Assembly (NCBI RefSeq): GCF_003097355.1
Contig: NZ_PYUI01000015.1
Coordinates: 50,939 to 114,938 of the forward strand
Source of the DNA: Arthrobacter sp. H-02-3
Lineage (GTDB): Bacteria > Actinomycetota > Actinomycetes > Actinomycetales > Micrococcaceae
Direction of reading: 5' to 3'
DNA: 64,000 nt
The position numbers and the translations under genes were made by a program. Positions 52,910 to 62,385 of this stretch are shown piece after piece. The notes under the pieces are model-generated. The model worked only from the letters and a program-made list of their open reading frames with translations. It did not search any database and was not told the origin of the DNA. Within the stretch, counting starts at the first letter, position 1; each line of letters starts with the position of its first letter.

Positions 52910-53947
52910 TCACTTCTCGGTTGAGGGATCTGGCGATGGATCGGGTGCGTCGCCGTGCCCTGCGTGGCGCGGCGAGGGCAGCGGCGGCATGGGACGGGGT
53001 GTGCGGATAATCGGGACGGGTCCGGTGTGGATGGCCTCCGCCTGAGGCATGGGACCGCGCCAGCCCTGGATCGGCAGCTCGAATTTGCGGACCAGCCTGC
53101 CGGAGAAGGGGGTCTGGTGGGTCCTGGCCAGCCGCACCGGTGTGGCGGAGCGGGTTACTTCGACGCGCGCGCCGGGCGGCAGGTCCACGGAGCGGCGGCC
53201 GTCGCACCACAGCACGCCCTGGGCGTCGGTCCGGTTCAGGATCTCGACGGCGAGCCTGGACCGGGGCGAGACCACAAGCGGTTTGGCGAAGAGGGCGTGG
53301 GCGCTGATGGGCACGATCAGCAGGGCCTCGACCTCGGGCCATACCACGGGGCCGCCGGCGGAAAACGCGTACGCCGTGGAGCCGGTGGGAGTGGCCAGGA
53401 CGACGCCGTCGCAGCCGAAAGAGGTCAGGGGGCGTTCGTCGACTTCCGTGACCACCTCGAGCATCCGTTCCCGGTTGCCCTTTTCGATCGCCGCCTCGTT
53501 GAGGGCCCAGGTGTGCCAGATCTTCTGGCCGCGGACCCAGACCTGCACGTCGATCGTCATCCGCTCCTCCACCGTGTATTCACGGCTCGCGATCCATTCG
53601 ACGGTCTGGGCGAGGTCGGCCCGCTCGCTTTCGGCCAGGAAACCCACGTGGCCGAGGTTCACGCCGAGCAGCGGGACGTCGACTTCGCGGACGAGCTCGG
53701 CGGCCCGGAGGATGGTGCCGTCCCCGCCCAGCACCATGACGAGTTCGACGTCGGGCAGCTTCACGTGGTCGTGGAGGACCTCGACGGGGTGGTCGAGCCG
53801 GCCGAAGAAGCGGACCATGTCCCCGAGTTCGGTCTTCTGCATCACGGGGATCAGGCCGGAGCCATGCAGCTGGGCGCACGCCTCCCAGGCAGCCTTGAGG
53901 GACTCCTCGCGCCCTGTGTGGGCAAGGATGAGGACACGCCTGCTCAT
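52910..53947 (-). CDS. nadK: NAD kinase
   Basis: A 345-residue ATP/polyphosphate NAD kinase. Motifs: VMVLGGDGTILRAAELV (GGDG, about residues 69-85), the NE/D block VGFLAESER, and SCDGVVLATPTGSTAYAFSAGGPVVWPEVEALLIVPI. ATG 53947 (MSRRVLILAHTGREES) follows AGAAGG; the extension upstream lacks a ribosome site. The C-terminal 45 residues are Pro-rich and unusual. Follows tlyA by 22 bp, as in M. tuberculosis. Confidence 0.94.
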   Translation of the reverse strand: MSRRVLILAHTGREESLKAAWEACAQLHGSGLIPVMQKTELGDMVRFFGRLDHPVEVLHDHVKLPDVELVMVLGGDGTILRAAELVREVDVPLLGVNLGHVGFLAESERADLAQTVEWIASREYTVEERMTIDVQVWVRGQKIWHTWALNEAAIEKGNRERMLEVVTEVDERPLTSFGCDGVVLATPTGSTAYAFSAGGPVVWPEVEALLIVPISAHALFAKPLVVSPRSRLAVEILNRTDAQGVLWCDGRRSVDLPPGARVEVTRSATPVRLARTHQTPFSGRLVRKFELPIQGWRGPMPQAEAIHTGPVPIIRTPRPMPPLPSPRHAGHGDAPDPSPDPSTEK

Positions 53948-53969
53948 CGGGTTCCGCCTTCTGGTGGTA

Positions 53970-54782
53970 CTAGTGGTTCGGCCAGATTGTTCCGAGCAAC
54001 GCAGCAACGGCTGCGTCCCGCTCCTCGATCTTAGGCGGGACTTCGGACATCGCGCGTTTTATCCACAGGAAGTACTCGACATTGCCGTCCTGGCCCGGCA
54101 GCGGGCTTTGGGCGAGGCCTTTGAGGTCCAAGCCCGCGTCCACCGCTGCGGCGGCCACCTTGCCGACGGCGAGCCGGCGTTCCCGCTCCGAGGTGACCAC
54201 GCCGGTCCGGCCCAGGCGATCCTTGCCGATCTCGAATTGCGGCTTGACCATGAGGACGAGGTCGCCGCCGGGTTCGGTGCAGGCTGCCAGAGGCGCCACT
54301 ACGAGGGTCAGCGAGATGAAGGACAGGTCCGCCACGGTCAAGGCAGCCGGTCCGCCGATCTCCGCGGGCGTCATGTAGCGCACGTTGAGGCCTTCATGGA
54401 CGGAGACCCGGGCGTCGTTCCGGATTTCCGGAACCAGTTGGCCGTGCCCGACGTCGACGGCGACCACGTGGGCGGCTCCGCGCCGGAGCAGCACATCCGT
54501 GAACCCGCCGGTGGAGGCGCCGGCGTCGAGGCACCGCTTGCCCGCGACGTCGACGGCGGGAAAGGCGTCCAGGGCGCCGGCCAGTTTGTGCCCTGCGCGG
54601 CTGACGTAGCCGTCCTCGGCGGAGGCAGCAACGTCCAGCGCGGCGTCCTCCGGAATCTGCAGGGAGGCCTTGGCGAGGACCTCGCCGCCGGAGCTCACCT
54701 TGCCCTCGGCAATCAGGCGGGCGGCGTGGGTGCGGGACCTCGCCAGCCCGCGGCTGACGAGGGCCTGGTCAAGCCGGCTCAC
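53970..54782 (-). CDS. tlyA: 16S/23S rRNA 2'-O-methyltransferase TlyA
   Basis: A 270-residue SAM-dependent methyltransferase; the M. tuberculosis orthologue methylates 16S C1409 and 23S C1920. N-terminal S4 domain (RLDQALVSRGLARSRTHAARLIAEGKVSSGG, residues 3-33), then CLDAGASTGGFTDVLLRRGAAHVVAVDVGHGQL (SAM site) and LSFISLTLV. GTG start overlaps the stop of the small gene upstream (GTGA). In mycobacteria loss of this enzyme gives capreomycin resistance. Confidence 0.94.
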   Translation of the reverse strand: MSRLDQALVSRGLARSRTHAARLIAEGKVSSGGEVLAKASLQIPEDAALDVAASAEDGYVSRAGHKLAGALDAFPAVDVAGKRCLDAGASTGGFTDVLLRRGAAHVVAVDVGHGQLVPEIRNDARVSVHEGLNVRYMTPAEIGGPAALTVADLSFISLTLVVAPLAACTEPGGDLVLMVKPQFEIGKDRLGRTGVVTSERERRLAVGKVAAAAVDAGLDLKGLAQSPLPGQDGNVEYFLWIKRAMSEVPPKIEERDAAVAALLGTIWPNH

Positions 54783-55153
54783 GATCCCCCGTCCCCCGCG
54801 CCATGGATGCGGCGCGCTATGCCGGCGCCGGAAGCCACGTCTTCGTTCAGGGCCTCCAGCAGGGCATCGTGCATGCCGGCATAGGCCTCGCCGTGCTCGG
54901 AGACCGGCGTCAGCCGTACGGCGGCGAGCCGGTCCAGCACGGCGCTGACAGCCGGGTCCTGGATCTGCGCCTGCCGCCCTTGTGTTTGGTGGGGCGGCAG
55001 CGCGGGCCAGTCGACGTCGGCCGCGAGTGCCGGCGCTTCCCCAGCGGCGTCACTCGCCGTTCCGGGCCCGGAGTCGCGGTCCGGCGCGTCATGCGGCGCC
55101 TGGGCAGGCTCCACGTTTGGCGCCGGGTGTGGCTGCTGGTTCTGCTCGGTCAT
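54779..55153 (-). CDS. Small conserved protein (Rv1693-like position), unknown function
   Basis: A 124-residue protein. Residues 1-60 are acidic, Pro/Ala-rich and likely disordered. The second half (PAVSAVLDRLAAVRLTPVSEHGEAYAGMHDALLEALNED) forms a helical segment that looks conserved. It ends within the tlyA start codon, so it is translationally coupled. Corresponds in position to Rv1693. No function can be assigned. Confidence 0.75.
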   Translation of the reverse strand: MTEQNQQPHPAPNVEPAQAPHDAPDRDSGPGTASDAAGEAPALAADVDWPALPPHQTQGRQAQIQDPAVSAVLDRLAAVRLTPVSEHGEAYAGMHDALLEALNEDVASGAGIARRIHGAGDGGS

Positions 55154-55162
55154 GGGTCCAGT

Positions 55163-56152
55163 CTAGTGATCGAGCCACTCGAGGACCGGAGCCAGCGCGC
55201 TGGTCGTCTCGGGGTTCGCGGCCCACCAGGCCGAACAGGCGGCACGCCATGAATCGAGGTCAGCGGGGTCGCCGGTGATGTGGACGGACTGGCCACGGAC
55301 GATCGCCGAGGCGATGCCGCTGCGGAACCGCCCGGCGTCGTGCTCCACAGCAGGGTACGGAGCGTACAGGCCGGTCAGGTCATTGATGAGGAAATCGGGG
55401 CGCTCCCTGGACCGTGCGGCGAGGATCGATTCCTTGGTGTCCACGCCGGTCAGGACAGCCACGGTGGCGAATCCGGCGTTGTTGCCGCCCAGGATGTCGG
55501 TGTCCAGGCGGTCGCCGACGACTAGCGGCCGGTCCGCCGCCAGCCGCTTGGCGGCGGTATGGAACAACGGCGCCTCGGGCTTGCCGGCCACGATCGGGGC
55601 CTTGCCGGTCGCGGCGGCCACGGCCGCCACGAGGGTCCCGTTACCCGGGGCCATTCCGCGCGCCTGGGGAATGGACATGTCAGTGTTGGTCGCCACCCAC
55701 AGTGCACCGCCAGCGACGACGTACGACGCCTCGGCAAGATCCTTCCATCCGAGGTCCGGGCTGAAGCCTTGGACGACGGCTACGGGGTTTTCCGCCGCGC
55801 TGCGGACGGGAACCAGGCCCACCAGCTCAATCTCCTGGGCCAGTGCGGCGCTGCCCGTGATGAGCACGTGCGCTCCGGCCGGCAGCAGCGATGCCAGCAG
55901 GGCTGCCGCCGCTTGTGAGGAGCTCACCACCTGGTGGTCCTCGGCGGGGGCGCCGAGCTCGCGCAGGTGTTGCGCCACCTGCGCGGGAGAGCGGGACGCG
56001 TTGTTGGTGACGTAGCCGAGTCCGACGCCGACACCGGCCAGCCGGCGCAGCGACTCCACCGCCCCCGGAATGGCGTGGGGTCCTGCATAGACCACACCGT
56101 CCAGGTCGGAAAGGAGCGCATCGAAGGTGGAGATCAGTGCGGGTCCGGTCAT
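55163..56152 (-). CDS. HAD-IIA sugar/glycerol-phosphate phosphatase
   Basis: A 329-residue HAD hydrolase of the NagD/IIA subfamily. Motif I DALLSDLDGVVYAG (about residues 11-24) has the nucleophile and acid Asp. The cap domain lies between. Motif III KPEAPLFHTA and motif IV PLVVGDRLDTDILGGNNAGFATVAVLTG are present. M. tuberculosis Rv1692 in the same position is a glycerol 3-phosphate phosphatase, so lipid or glycerol recycling is likely. ATG 56152 is four bases after the TPR gene stop. Confidence 0.9.
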   Translation of the reverse strand: MTGPALISTFDALLSDLDGVVYAGPHAIPGAVESLRRLAGVGVGLGYVTNNASRSPAQVAQHLRELGAPAEDHQVVSSSQAAAALLASLLPAGAHVLITGSAALAQEIELVGLVPVRSAAENPVAVVQGFSPDLGWKDLAEASYVVAGGALWVATNTDMSIPQARGMAPGNGTLVAAVAAATGKAPIVAGKPEAPLFHTAAKRLAADRPLVVGDRLDTDILGGNNAGFATVAVLTGVDTKESILAARSRERPDFLINDLTGLYAPYPAVEHDAGRFRSGIASAIVRGQSVHITGDPADLDSWRAACSAWWAANPETTSALAPVLEWLDH

Positions 56153-56156
56153 GCGA

Positions 56157-58256
56157 CTAGTCCTCCACCCGCTCGCGCTGGGCCGTCTCGGAGTCTTCGA
56201 CGACTTCCTGATCCGCGTTGGCGTCGGATTCGTCGTGGGTTTCTTCGTCGGTTTCGTCGTCGGATTCGTCGTCGGATTCATCGAGGACGTCGGCTTCGAG
56301 GGAATCCTGGTCCGACTCGGCGTCGTCGGACTCGAAGTGGCCGGCTTCGGCGTCGTCGAGGCCTTCGTCGATCGGGTTCAGGGCGGTCTCCGCCGCAGCG
56401 GCGCCCGTGACTTCCGCGGCTACAGCGGCGCCGGCGACCCGGGGTGCACGCTCGTCGGCCCCGGCGTGCGCGGCTGCGACCTCCTGGGCTTCCTGGGCGC
56501 GGAGCCGGCGCTGGCGCTCTTCCTCACGCGCTTCTTCTTCCTCGTCCCAGCCGAGGTCGATGATGTCAGGTTCCTCTTCCGCCCCGAGGCCCAGCGCGTT
56601 TTCGGCCACGACGGCCTGCCGCTGCCACTTGGCGGCCTCGGCCGCGCGGCCGGCGGCCGTCAGGGCTTCGGCGTAGGCACGGAACAGACGAGGGCTGTAG
56701 GAAAAGGCACGGTTGATGTCCAGCTGCGCGATCTCCAGCTCGGATACCGCGGCATCGAGCTGCCCGAGGTCGGTGCGGGCACCGGCGGCGACGATAGCCA
56801 GTTCCACCTTGCCCGGGGCGTCGAGGTCCTTGGCTTCTTCGGACCGGGCCATATCCAGGGCACGGTCCGGCCGTCCAAGGCCCCGCTCGCAGTCGGCCAT
56901 GACCGGCAGGTGCATGTTGGAGCCGCTGATTCGCCGGTAGGTCCGGAATTCCCGCAGGGCTTCACCATAGTGTCCGGCGGCGTAGGCGGTCAGGCCGACA
57001 GCTTCGCGGACGGACGCAAGGCGGCCGCCACGGCGGCTGGCTGCGAGGGCATGCTGGAAGGCAAGTTCCGGCTCCTCGTCCAGGAGCCGTCCCGCCATGA
57101 CCAGGTGGCGGGCCACCCATTCGGCGCTGGTACCTTCGAGGGTCTTGATCTGGTGCTGCGTGGCGCGGTCCAGTTCCTTGCCCGTGACGTCCTCGTCGAT
57201 CTGCGGTGATCGCTCACGGTCGGGACGGTTGGCGCTGCGGAGATCGGCGGCGTTCGGGACGCGCACGGGACGGTCCTCGGGGCGGTCACGGCCGTACTGG
57301 CGCGGACCCGAGTCGCCGCGGTCGAAGCTGCGTGCCGGACGGTCTTCACGGGTGCCGAAGGGCTTGCGGTTGTCGCCTCCGGAATACGGCTTGCGGTCAC
57401 GATCGCCGCCACCGAAGCTGCGGCCCGCTCCGCCTTCACGCGGGGCACGATCACCATATGGCTTACGGTCGCCGCCAGCGTACGGCTTGCGGTCGCCGCC
57501 GCCGTAGCTGCGCTGATCGCCACCCTCACGCGGGGTACGATCACCATACGGCTTACGGTCGCCGCCGGCATAAGGCTTGCGGTCGCCGCCGCTGAAGCTA
57601 CGGCCCGCTCCGCCTTCACGCGGAGCACGATCACCATACGGCTTACGGTCGCCGCTACCGGCATAAGGCTTGCGGTCACCGCCGCCATAGCTGCGCTGCT
57701 CGCCACCCTCACGCGGGGCGCGATCGCCATACGGCTTACGGTCACCGCCGCCGGCATAAGGCTTGCGGTCACCGCCGCCGTAGCTGCGCTGCTCGCCGCC
57801 CTCACGCGGAGCACGATCACCATACGGCTTACGGTCACCGCCGCCGGCGTAAGGCTTGCGGTCACCGCCGCCGTAGCTGCGCTGCTCGCCGCCCTCACGC
57901 GGAGCACGATCACCATACGGCTTACGGTCACCGCCGCCGGCGTAAGGCTTGCGGTCACCGCCGGCATAGGGCTTGCGGTCACCGCCGCCGTAGCTACGGC
58001 CCGCTCCGCCTTCACGCGGAGCACGATCACCATACGGCTTACGGTCGCCGCCGCCGGCATAAGGCTTGCGGTCACCGCCGCCATAGCTGCGCTGCTCGCC
58101 ACCTTCACGCGGAGCACGATCGCCATACGGCTTACGGTCATCCCTGGCGCGGAAGCCGCGAGGATCGCCGCCGGAGTTGCTCGTGCCGCGGTACGGGGCC
58201 CCGCCAGTGTTGTCGCGGGCTTTGCCGCCGCGGTTTCCGTCGTTGTGCTCAGCCAT
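56157..58256 (-). CDS. TPR protein with long Gly/Arg/Lys/Tyr repeat region
   Basis: A 699-residue protein in three parts. Residues 1-300 are disordered, built on eight copies of KPYGDR[AT]PREGG at 30-31 residue intervals (one of 39), linked by SYGGGDRKPYAGG-type segments and so strongly basic. Residues about 370-560 form TPR-like helices (PELAFQHALAASRRGGRLASVREAVGLTAYAAGHYGEALREFRTYRRIS...). The C-terminal about 90 residues are highly acidic (DESDDESDDETDEETHDESD). Start ATG 58256 follows AGGAGG. Position matches Rv1691 (TPR protein) at the head of the tlyA cluster. Such basic Gly-rich tails often bind RNA; function here is unknown. Confidence 0.88.
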   Translation of the reverse strand: MAEHNDGNRGGKARDNTGGAPYRGTSNSGGDPRGFRARDDRKPYGDRAPREGGEQRSYGGGDRKPYAGGGDRKPYGDRAPREGGAGRSYGGGDRKPYAGGDRKPYAGGGDRKPYGDRAPREGGEQRSYGGGDRKPYAGGGDRKPYGDRAPREGGEQRSYGGGDRKPYAGGGDRKPYGDRAPREGGEQRSYGGGDRKPYAGSGDRKPYGDRAPREGGAGRSFSGGDRKPYAGGDRKPYGDRTPREGGDQRSYGGGDRKPYAGGDRKPYGDRAPREGGAGRSFGGGDRDRKPYSGGDNRKPFGTREDRPARSFDRGDSGPRQYGRDRPEDRPVRVPNAADLRSANRPDRERSPQIDEDVTGKELDRATQHQIKTLEGTSAEWVARHLVMAGRLLDEEPELAFQHALAASRRGGRLASVREAVGLTAYAAGHYGEALREFRTYRRISGSNMHLPVMADCERGLGRPDRALDMARSEEAKDLDAPGKVELAIVAAGARTDLGQLDAAVSELEIAQLDINRAFSYSPRLFRAYAEALTAAGRAAEAAKWQRQAVVAENALGLGAEEEPDIIDLGWDEEEEAREEERQRRLRAQEAQEVAAAHAGADERAPRVAGAAVAAEVTGAAAAETALNPIDEGLDDAEAGHFESDDAESDQDSLEADVLDESDDESDDETDEETHDESDANADQEVVEDSETAQRERVED
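57380..58139. repeat. Tandem coding repeats in the TPR protein gene
   Basis: About 760 bp of near-identical units of 90-93 bp (one 117) encode the KPYGDRAPREGG repeats. Third-codon differences exist between copies, so the tract has been maintained as protein as well as DNA. Such a tract is prone to copy-number change and assembly error. Confidence 0.9.
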
Positions 58257-58615
58257 GCTGGAATCCTCCTGTTGCGAGCTGACCACTGGCGCAATCGCAG
58301 CCGCTCTGTTCCGTGTTTCGTTTCCTACGCAACCCGAAATCAAGCGCTTCGAAGTCCGTACATCTCCCCCAATTCTAGGCGAGCAACCCGTCACGGACTA
58401 ACGGCATCGCACCAATAGGGCCCCGCGGTGGCAGGACTCACAGCAGCCTGCCGTGCAGTTCCGTCCCGGGTTGCCGGGTTCATCACCTCACGAGAAAAAA
58501 CAGTGAATCCTTGGTTTTTTATGTCATACTTTCGCTAATGTTCTTGCCGAAAGAGCCCAGCGACCGTCGGCGCCGTCTGGCAACCGGCTGAACCCACACA
58601 GACAAAGGAGTCCCT
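58257..58615. other. Divergent control region, TPR gene / rhamnoside cassette
   Basis: A region of 359 bases. Near the transporter is an AT-rich patch from 58493 to 58545 with TGAATCCTTGGTTTTTT (58504-58520), a motif also found upstream of the TetR gene. An AAGCGCTT palindrome lies near 58342. No coding frame is seen. Confidence 0.5.
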
Positions 58616-59908
58616 GTGACCACCAGCATTGGCGCGGACGCGCCGGCAGCTACTGCCTCAACTCCCGTAGCCGGGCACCCCGCGCTCCCCCTGAAGCGGC
58701 CCGGGCTATTCGCCGTGACCCTGATCCTGACGGCTGCCGCCATCTACTTCGCGTTCCTCACGCCGTCGATCGTGAGCCTCTCCATTCGGATCTTCGGGGT
58801 CGATCCGACAGGCAAGGCGTTGGGCCTCTCCACTGTCATATTGATCGGCGCGCTGATTTCCGTCGTCATGTTGCCGCTGTTCGGCAGCCTGTCTGACCGC
58901 ACCCGAGGGCGCTTCGGCCGACGCCGCCCGTGGCTCGTCGGCGGGTCGCTGACCGTGCTTGCCGGCGCCATCGTCGTCGGGACTGCATCCAATGTCGCCA
59001 TAGTGGCCACAGGCTGGGCGCTTTCACAGCTTGGCTTCAGCGCGGTCATCGCCGCCTTCCTGGCCTTGGTGCCCGACTTCATACCCGAACACCTGCGCGC
59101 CCGGACGTCCGCCGGGATCGGAGTCGTGACGGGCCTCGTTGTCCTCGGCGGCATCGCCTTCGCCAGCGCAAACGTTGCAAATCCAGTCACCATGATGGTC
59201 GCCCCGGCCGCCGTTGCCGTGCTCTTCGTGCTGGGTCTGTCGATGGTGATTGCCAAAGCTGATGTCATTCCTGCTGACGCGGCGTCGCCTCCCCGCTATT
59301 CCGTCCGCGAGTTCGCGGGGAGCTTTTTCATCAACCCGTTGCATCACCCGAGCTTCGCCTGGAACTGGATCAGCCGGCTCCTGTTTGGAATCGCCATGGT
59401 CGGCCTCCAGACCTACTCCACCTATTTCCTGACTGACGTGACCGGGCTGTCGCTTCAGGACGCAACGGCCCGCTACACATTCGTCACCTTGATCACCACC
59501 CCCATCGGCTTCGTATTCACGGTTGCCGCCGGATTTCTGTCGGACAAGATGAACCGCCGCAAGATCTTCGTCGTCGGGGCAGCGGTGATCGCTGCCGCGG
59601 GCATCCTCATCGCCGCCCTGCTGCAGAGCGCGGACGGATTTCTGGTCGCGTACATCGTGTTCTCGATCGGCCTGGCTTTTTATCTGACGGTCGACGTGGC
59701 AATCGCGGCCTCGGTCGTCCCGGATTCTGCCCAAACAGCCAAGGCCATGGCGGTGTACCAGGTCTCGACGACGGCGCCCGCCATTGTGGTGCCGCTTCTT
59801 GGCGTGCTCGTGCTCACGTCAGCCGCCGCCTACGTCCCGTTCTTCTGCATCCTCGGCGCGATCGCACTGCTGTCTGCCGTCACCATCCTCTTTGTAAAGG
59901 TCCGCTGA
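58616..59908 (+). CDS. MFS transporter, probable rhamnoside/sugar importer
   Basis: A 430-residue major facilitator protein with about 12 transmembrane helices. The loop signature between helices 2 and 3 is GSLSDRTRGRFGRRRPWLVGG, and a second SDKMNRRKIF follows helix 8, as in sucrose/oligosaccharide transporters. GTG 58616 follows AAAGGAG. It is three bases upstream of an alpha-L-rhamnosidase gene, so it likely imports rhamnose-containing glycosides for intracellular cleavage. Substrate inference rests on this neighbour only. Confidence 0.87.
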   Translation: MTTSIGADAPAATASTPVAGHPALPLKRPGLFAVTLILTAAAIYFAFLTPSIVSLSIRIFGVDPTGKALGLSTVILIGALISVVMLPLFGSLSDRTRGRFGRRRPWLVGGSLTVLAGAIVVGTASNVAIVATGWALSQLGFSAVIAAFLALVPDFIPEHLRARTSAGIGVVTGLVVLGGIAFASANVANPVTMMVAPAAVAVLFVLGLSMVIAKADVIPADAASPPRYSVREFAGSFFINPLHHPSFAWNWISRLLFGIAMVGLQTYSTYFLTDVTGLSLQDATARYTFVTLITTPIGFVFTVAAGFLSDKMNRRKIFVVGAAVIAAAGILIAALLQSADGFLVAYIVFSIGLAFYLTVDVAIAASVVPDSAQTAKAMAVYQVSTTAPAIVVPLLGVLVLTSAAAYVPFFCILGAIALLSAVTILFVKVR

Positions 59909-59911
59909 ACC

Positions 59912-62308
59912 ATGCCGCACTCTTCTCCTGAACCCGCGTTCACAGAGCTCCTGGACGGCGCGGCATGGATCCGCCCCTGCGAACCTGTCGACCCGGGCCC
60001 CGGTTCCCGGCCGGCGTATGTTGTGCGCCTCGACGTCGAGTTGCCCGCCGACGTGGCAGCGGCAACTCTCGCTGCGACAGCCCATGGCATCATCGAGGTC
60101 TTCCTCAATGGCCGGAGGGTCGGGGACGAAGAACTCGTTCCCGGGTTCACCGCCTACCGCAAGCGGCTGCAGGTGTTCGAATGGGACGTTGCCGGCTACC
60201 TTCACGGTGGCACCAACCGCGTCGAGGTGCTTCTAAGTGACGGATGGTTCCGCGGACGGCACGGCTTCGAACGCCGTGCCGATGGATTCGGCATCGAAAC
60301 CGCCCTGCTGCTCGGACTCAAAGGGTCCTCCGGTTCCGGCGAAGCGTTCCATGTCGTGTCGGACGGCACCTGGAGTTCGGCTCCGAGCCACATCATTCGG
60401 GCTGACCTGATGGACGGCCAGTCCGTCGACTTCCGCCGGCTCGACGGCGACGGCGGCGTCGACGGACCGTGGTCAGCGGTCAGCATTGGAACCGGCGCCC
60501 TCTACGACAACAGGTCACGGCTGATCCCTACAAGCGCGGAGCCTGTGCGCCGGATCGACACGCTCCCGCCCGTGGGCGTGTCGTCGCCCCGGCCGGGCAC
60601 CGCCGTCGTCGATTTCGGGCAGAACCTCAACGGATGGGTGCGCCTGACCTCATTGGGCCCGCGCGACACCCACCTCGTGCTGACCCACGGGGAAGTGCTC
60701 GCCGGATCAGGCCTGGTTTCCACGGAGAACTTGCGGTCCTTCATCTTCGCTACCGGCGACCTCCTGCCGGCGGGACAGATTGACGAAGTCATCTCCTCCG
60801 GCCGCCCTGGTGAAACCTTCGAGCCCCGGCACACGACGCATGGATTCCGGTATGTCCAGATCGACGGCCTGCCGGGGGCCCTCGATCCCGAGGACATCCG
60901 CGCCGTCGTCGTGCACACGGATTTGTTGCCGACCGGCTCGTTCTCCTGCAGTGACGCCGCCCTCAACGCGCTTCACACGGCAGGGGTCTGGAGCTTCCGG
61001 GGAAACGCCTGCGAAATTCCTACCGACTGCCCTCAGCGGGAGCGCTCCGGGTTCACCGGCGACTGGCAGGTATTTGTCGGCACCGCAGCCCTCCTGTACG
61101 ACGTCCAGGCGTTCTCGGACAAGTGGCTCGCCGATCTCGCCGCCGATCAATGGGCCGATGGCCGGGTTCCCACCATCACGCCCAACCCCGCCGGCGGCAA
61201 ACCCTCGGGCGTTCTCTTCGAGGACCTCTCGGCGGGGTCGGCCGGATGGGGCGACGCCGCCGTCGTCGTCCCCTGGGAACTGTGGCGCGCCTACGGCGAC
61301 GAGGGCATCCTGCGCCGCCAACTGCCCTCAATGCAGGCCTGGGTCGACTACGCCGCCCGTTCCGCGGCGGCCAACAGGCACCCCGCCCGGGCAGAGCGCC
61401 GGCCTGTCCCCGCCGCCTGGGAGACGTTCCTCTGGGACTCCGGATTCCACTTCGGAGAATGGCTCGAACCCGGCGTACCTCCCGCTCCGAATCCCGCCAC
61501 CGACCACAGCATTGTGGCGACCGCGTTCCTGCACCGGTCAGCCGCACTCCTCGCCGCTTCAGCCAAGGTGCTGGGCGAAGATGAACTTGAGGCAAAATAC
61601 AGCACTGTCGCAGTCGGAGCCCGCGAGGCATGGCAACGCGAGTTCCTCACCGGTCACGGGCGCCTCTCGATCGAGACGCAGGCCCACTATGCCCGCGGCC
61701 TAGCCTTCGAATTGTTCCCTGCCGGGGACCGCGAGGCCGCCGCGGGCCGACTTGCCGAGCTGATTGAGCAGAACAGCGGACGCCTGGGTACCGGGTTCCT
61801 CAGCACCGGGCAACTGTTGCCCGCCCTTGCCGATCACGGCAAAGCCGAGGAAGCCTACGCCGTCCTGCTTTCCAGGGGCACCCCTTCCTGGCTCGGCATG
61901 CTCGACAACGGCGCCACCACGGTCTGGGAGTGGTGGGACGGCGTCGACCGAGGCGAGGTCCGGGGTTCGCTCAACCATTACAGCAAAGCCGCCGTCCTGT
62001 CCTTCCTGTACACGCATGTGGCAGGCATTCGGCTCTCCGAACACCCCACTGCCGACGAGGCAGCCTACCGCCAGGTCACGATCGCACCGGTCCCCGGCGG
62101 CGGACTCGACTGGGCACAGGCATCACTGCAAACCTCTCAGGGCTTGCTGTCCTCAGCATGGCGCATCGTCGACGGCGACTTCGTCCTCGACGTCTCGCTC
62201 CCGCCAGGAACCCGTGCCCGCGTCGAATTGCCGAACGGGACAGTCCTGGCGGCAGAAGGCGGCCAGCGGACCTTCAGCGTTCCGCTTCACCAAAGTGTCC
62301 GTGCCTAA
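59912..62308 (+). CDS. Alpha-L-rhamnosidase, GH78
   Basis: A 798-residue glycoside hydrolase removing terminal alpha-L-rhamnose. N-terminal beta domains (about 1-355) include GIIEVFLNGRRVGDEELVPGFTAYRKR and VVDFGQNLNGWVRL. The (alpha/alpha)6 catalytic barrel holds TDCPQRERSGFTGDWQ; Asp372, Glu377 and Asp384 match the DCPQRE...GD spacing of GH78 (Asp567/Glu572/Asp579 in the Bacillus RhaB structure). TTVWEWWDG gives the probable base Glu673. No signal peptide, so intracellular. Coupled to the MFS gene. A pectin or plant flavonoid rhamnoside diet is plausible in soil. Confidence 0.93.
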   Translation: MPHSSPEPAFTELLDGAAWIRPCEPVDPGPGSRPAYVVRLDVELPADVAAATLAATAHGIIEVFLNGRRVGDEELVPGFTAYRKRLQVFEWDVAGYLHGGTNRVEVLLSDGWFRGRHGFERRADGFGIETALLLGLKGSSGSGEAFHVVSDGTWSSAPSHIIRADLMDGQSVDFRRLDGDGGVDGPWSAVSIGTGALYDNRSRLIPTSAEPVRRIDTLPPVGVSSPRPGTAVVDFGQNLNGWVRLTSLGPRDTHLVLTHGEVLAGSGLVSTENLRSFIFATGDLLPAGQIDEVISSGRPGETFEPRHTTHGFRYVQIDGLPGALDPEDIRAVVVHTDLLPTGSFSCSDAALNALHTAGVWSFRGNACEIPTDCPQRERSGFTGDWQVFVGTAALLYDVQAFSDKWLADLAADQWADGRVPTITPNPAGGKPSGVLFEDLSAGSAGWGDAAVVVPWELWRAYGDEGILRRQLPSMQAWVDYAARSAAANRHPARAERRPVPAAWETFLWDSGFHFGEWLEPGVPPAPNPATDHSIVATAFLHRSAALLAASAKVLGEDELEAKYSTVAVGAREAWQREFLTGHGRLSIETQAHYARGLAFELFPAGDREAAAGRLAELIEQNSGRLGTGFLSTGQLLPALADHGKAEEAYAVLLSRGTPSWLGMLDNGATTVWEWWDGVDRGEVRGSLNHYSKAAVLSFLYTHVAGIRLSEHPTADEAAYRQVTIAPVPGGGLDWAQASLQTSQGLLSSAWRIVDGDFVLDVSLPPGTRARVELPNGTVLAAEGGQRTFSVPLHQSVRA

Positions 62309-62385
62309 CAAAGTCCGCGCCTAGCAAAGGACGAGCATGAACAGCTTCACAAATCCCGTCCTAGGCAACTCACAGCCTCAACAAA

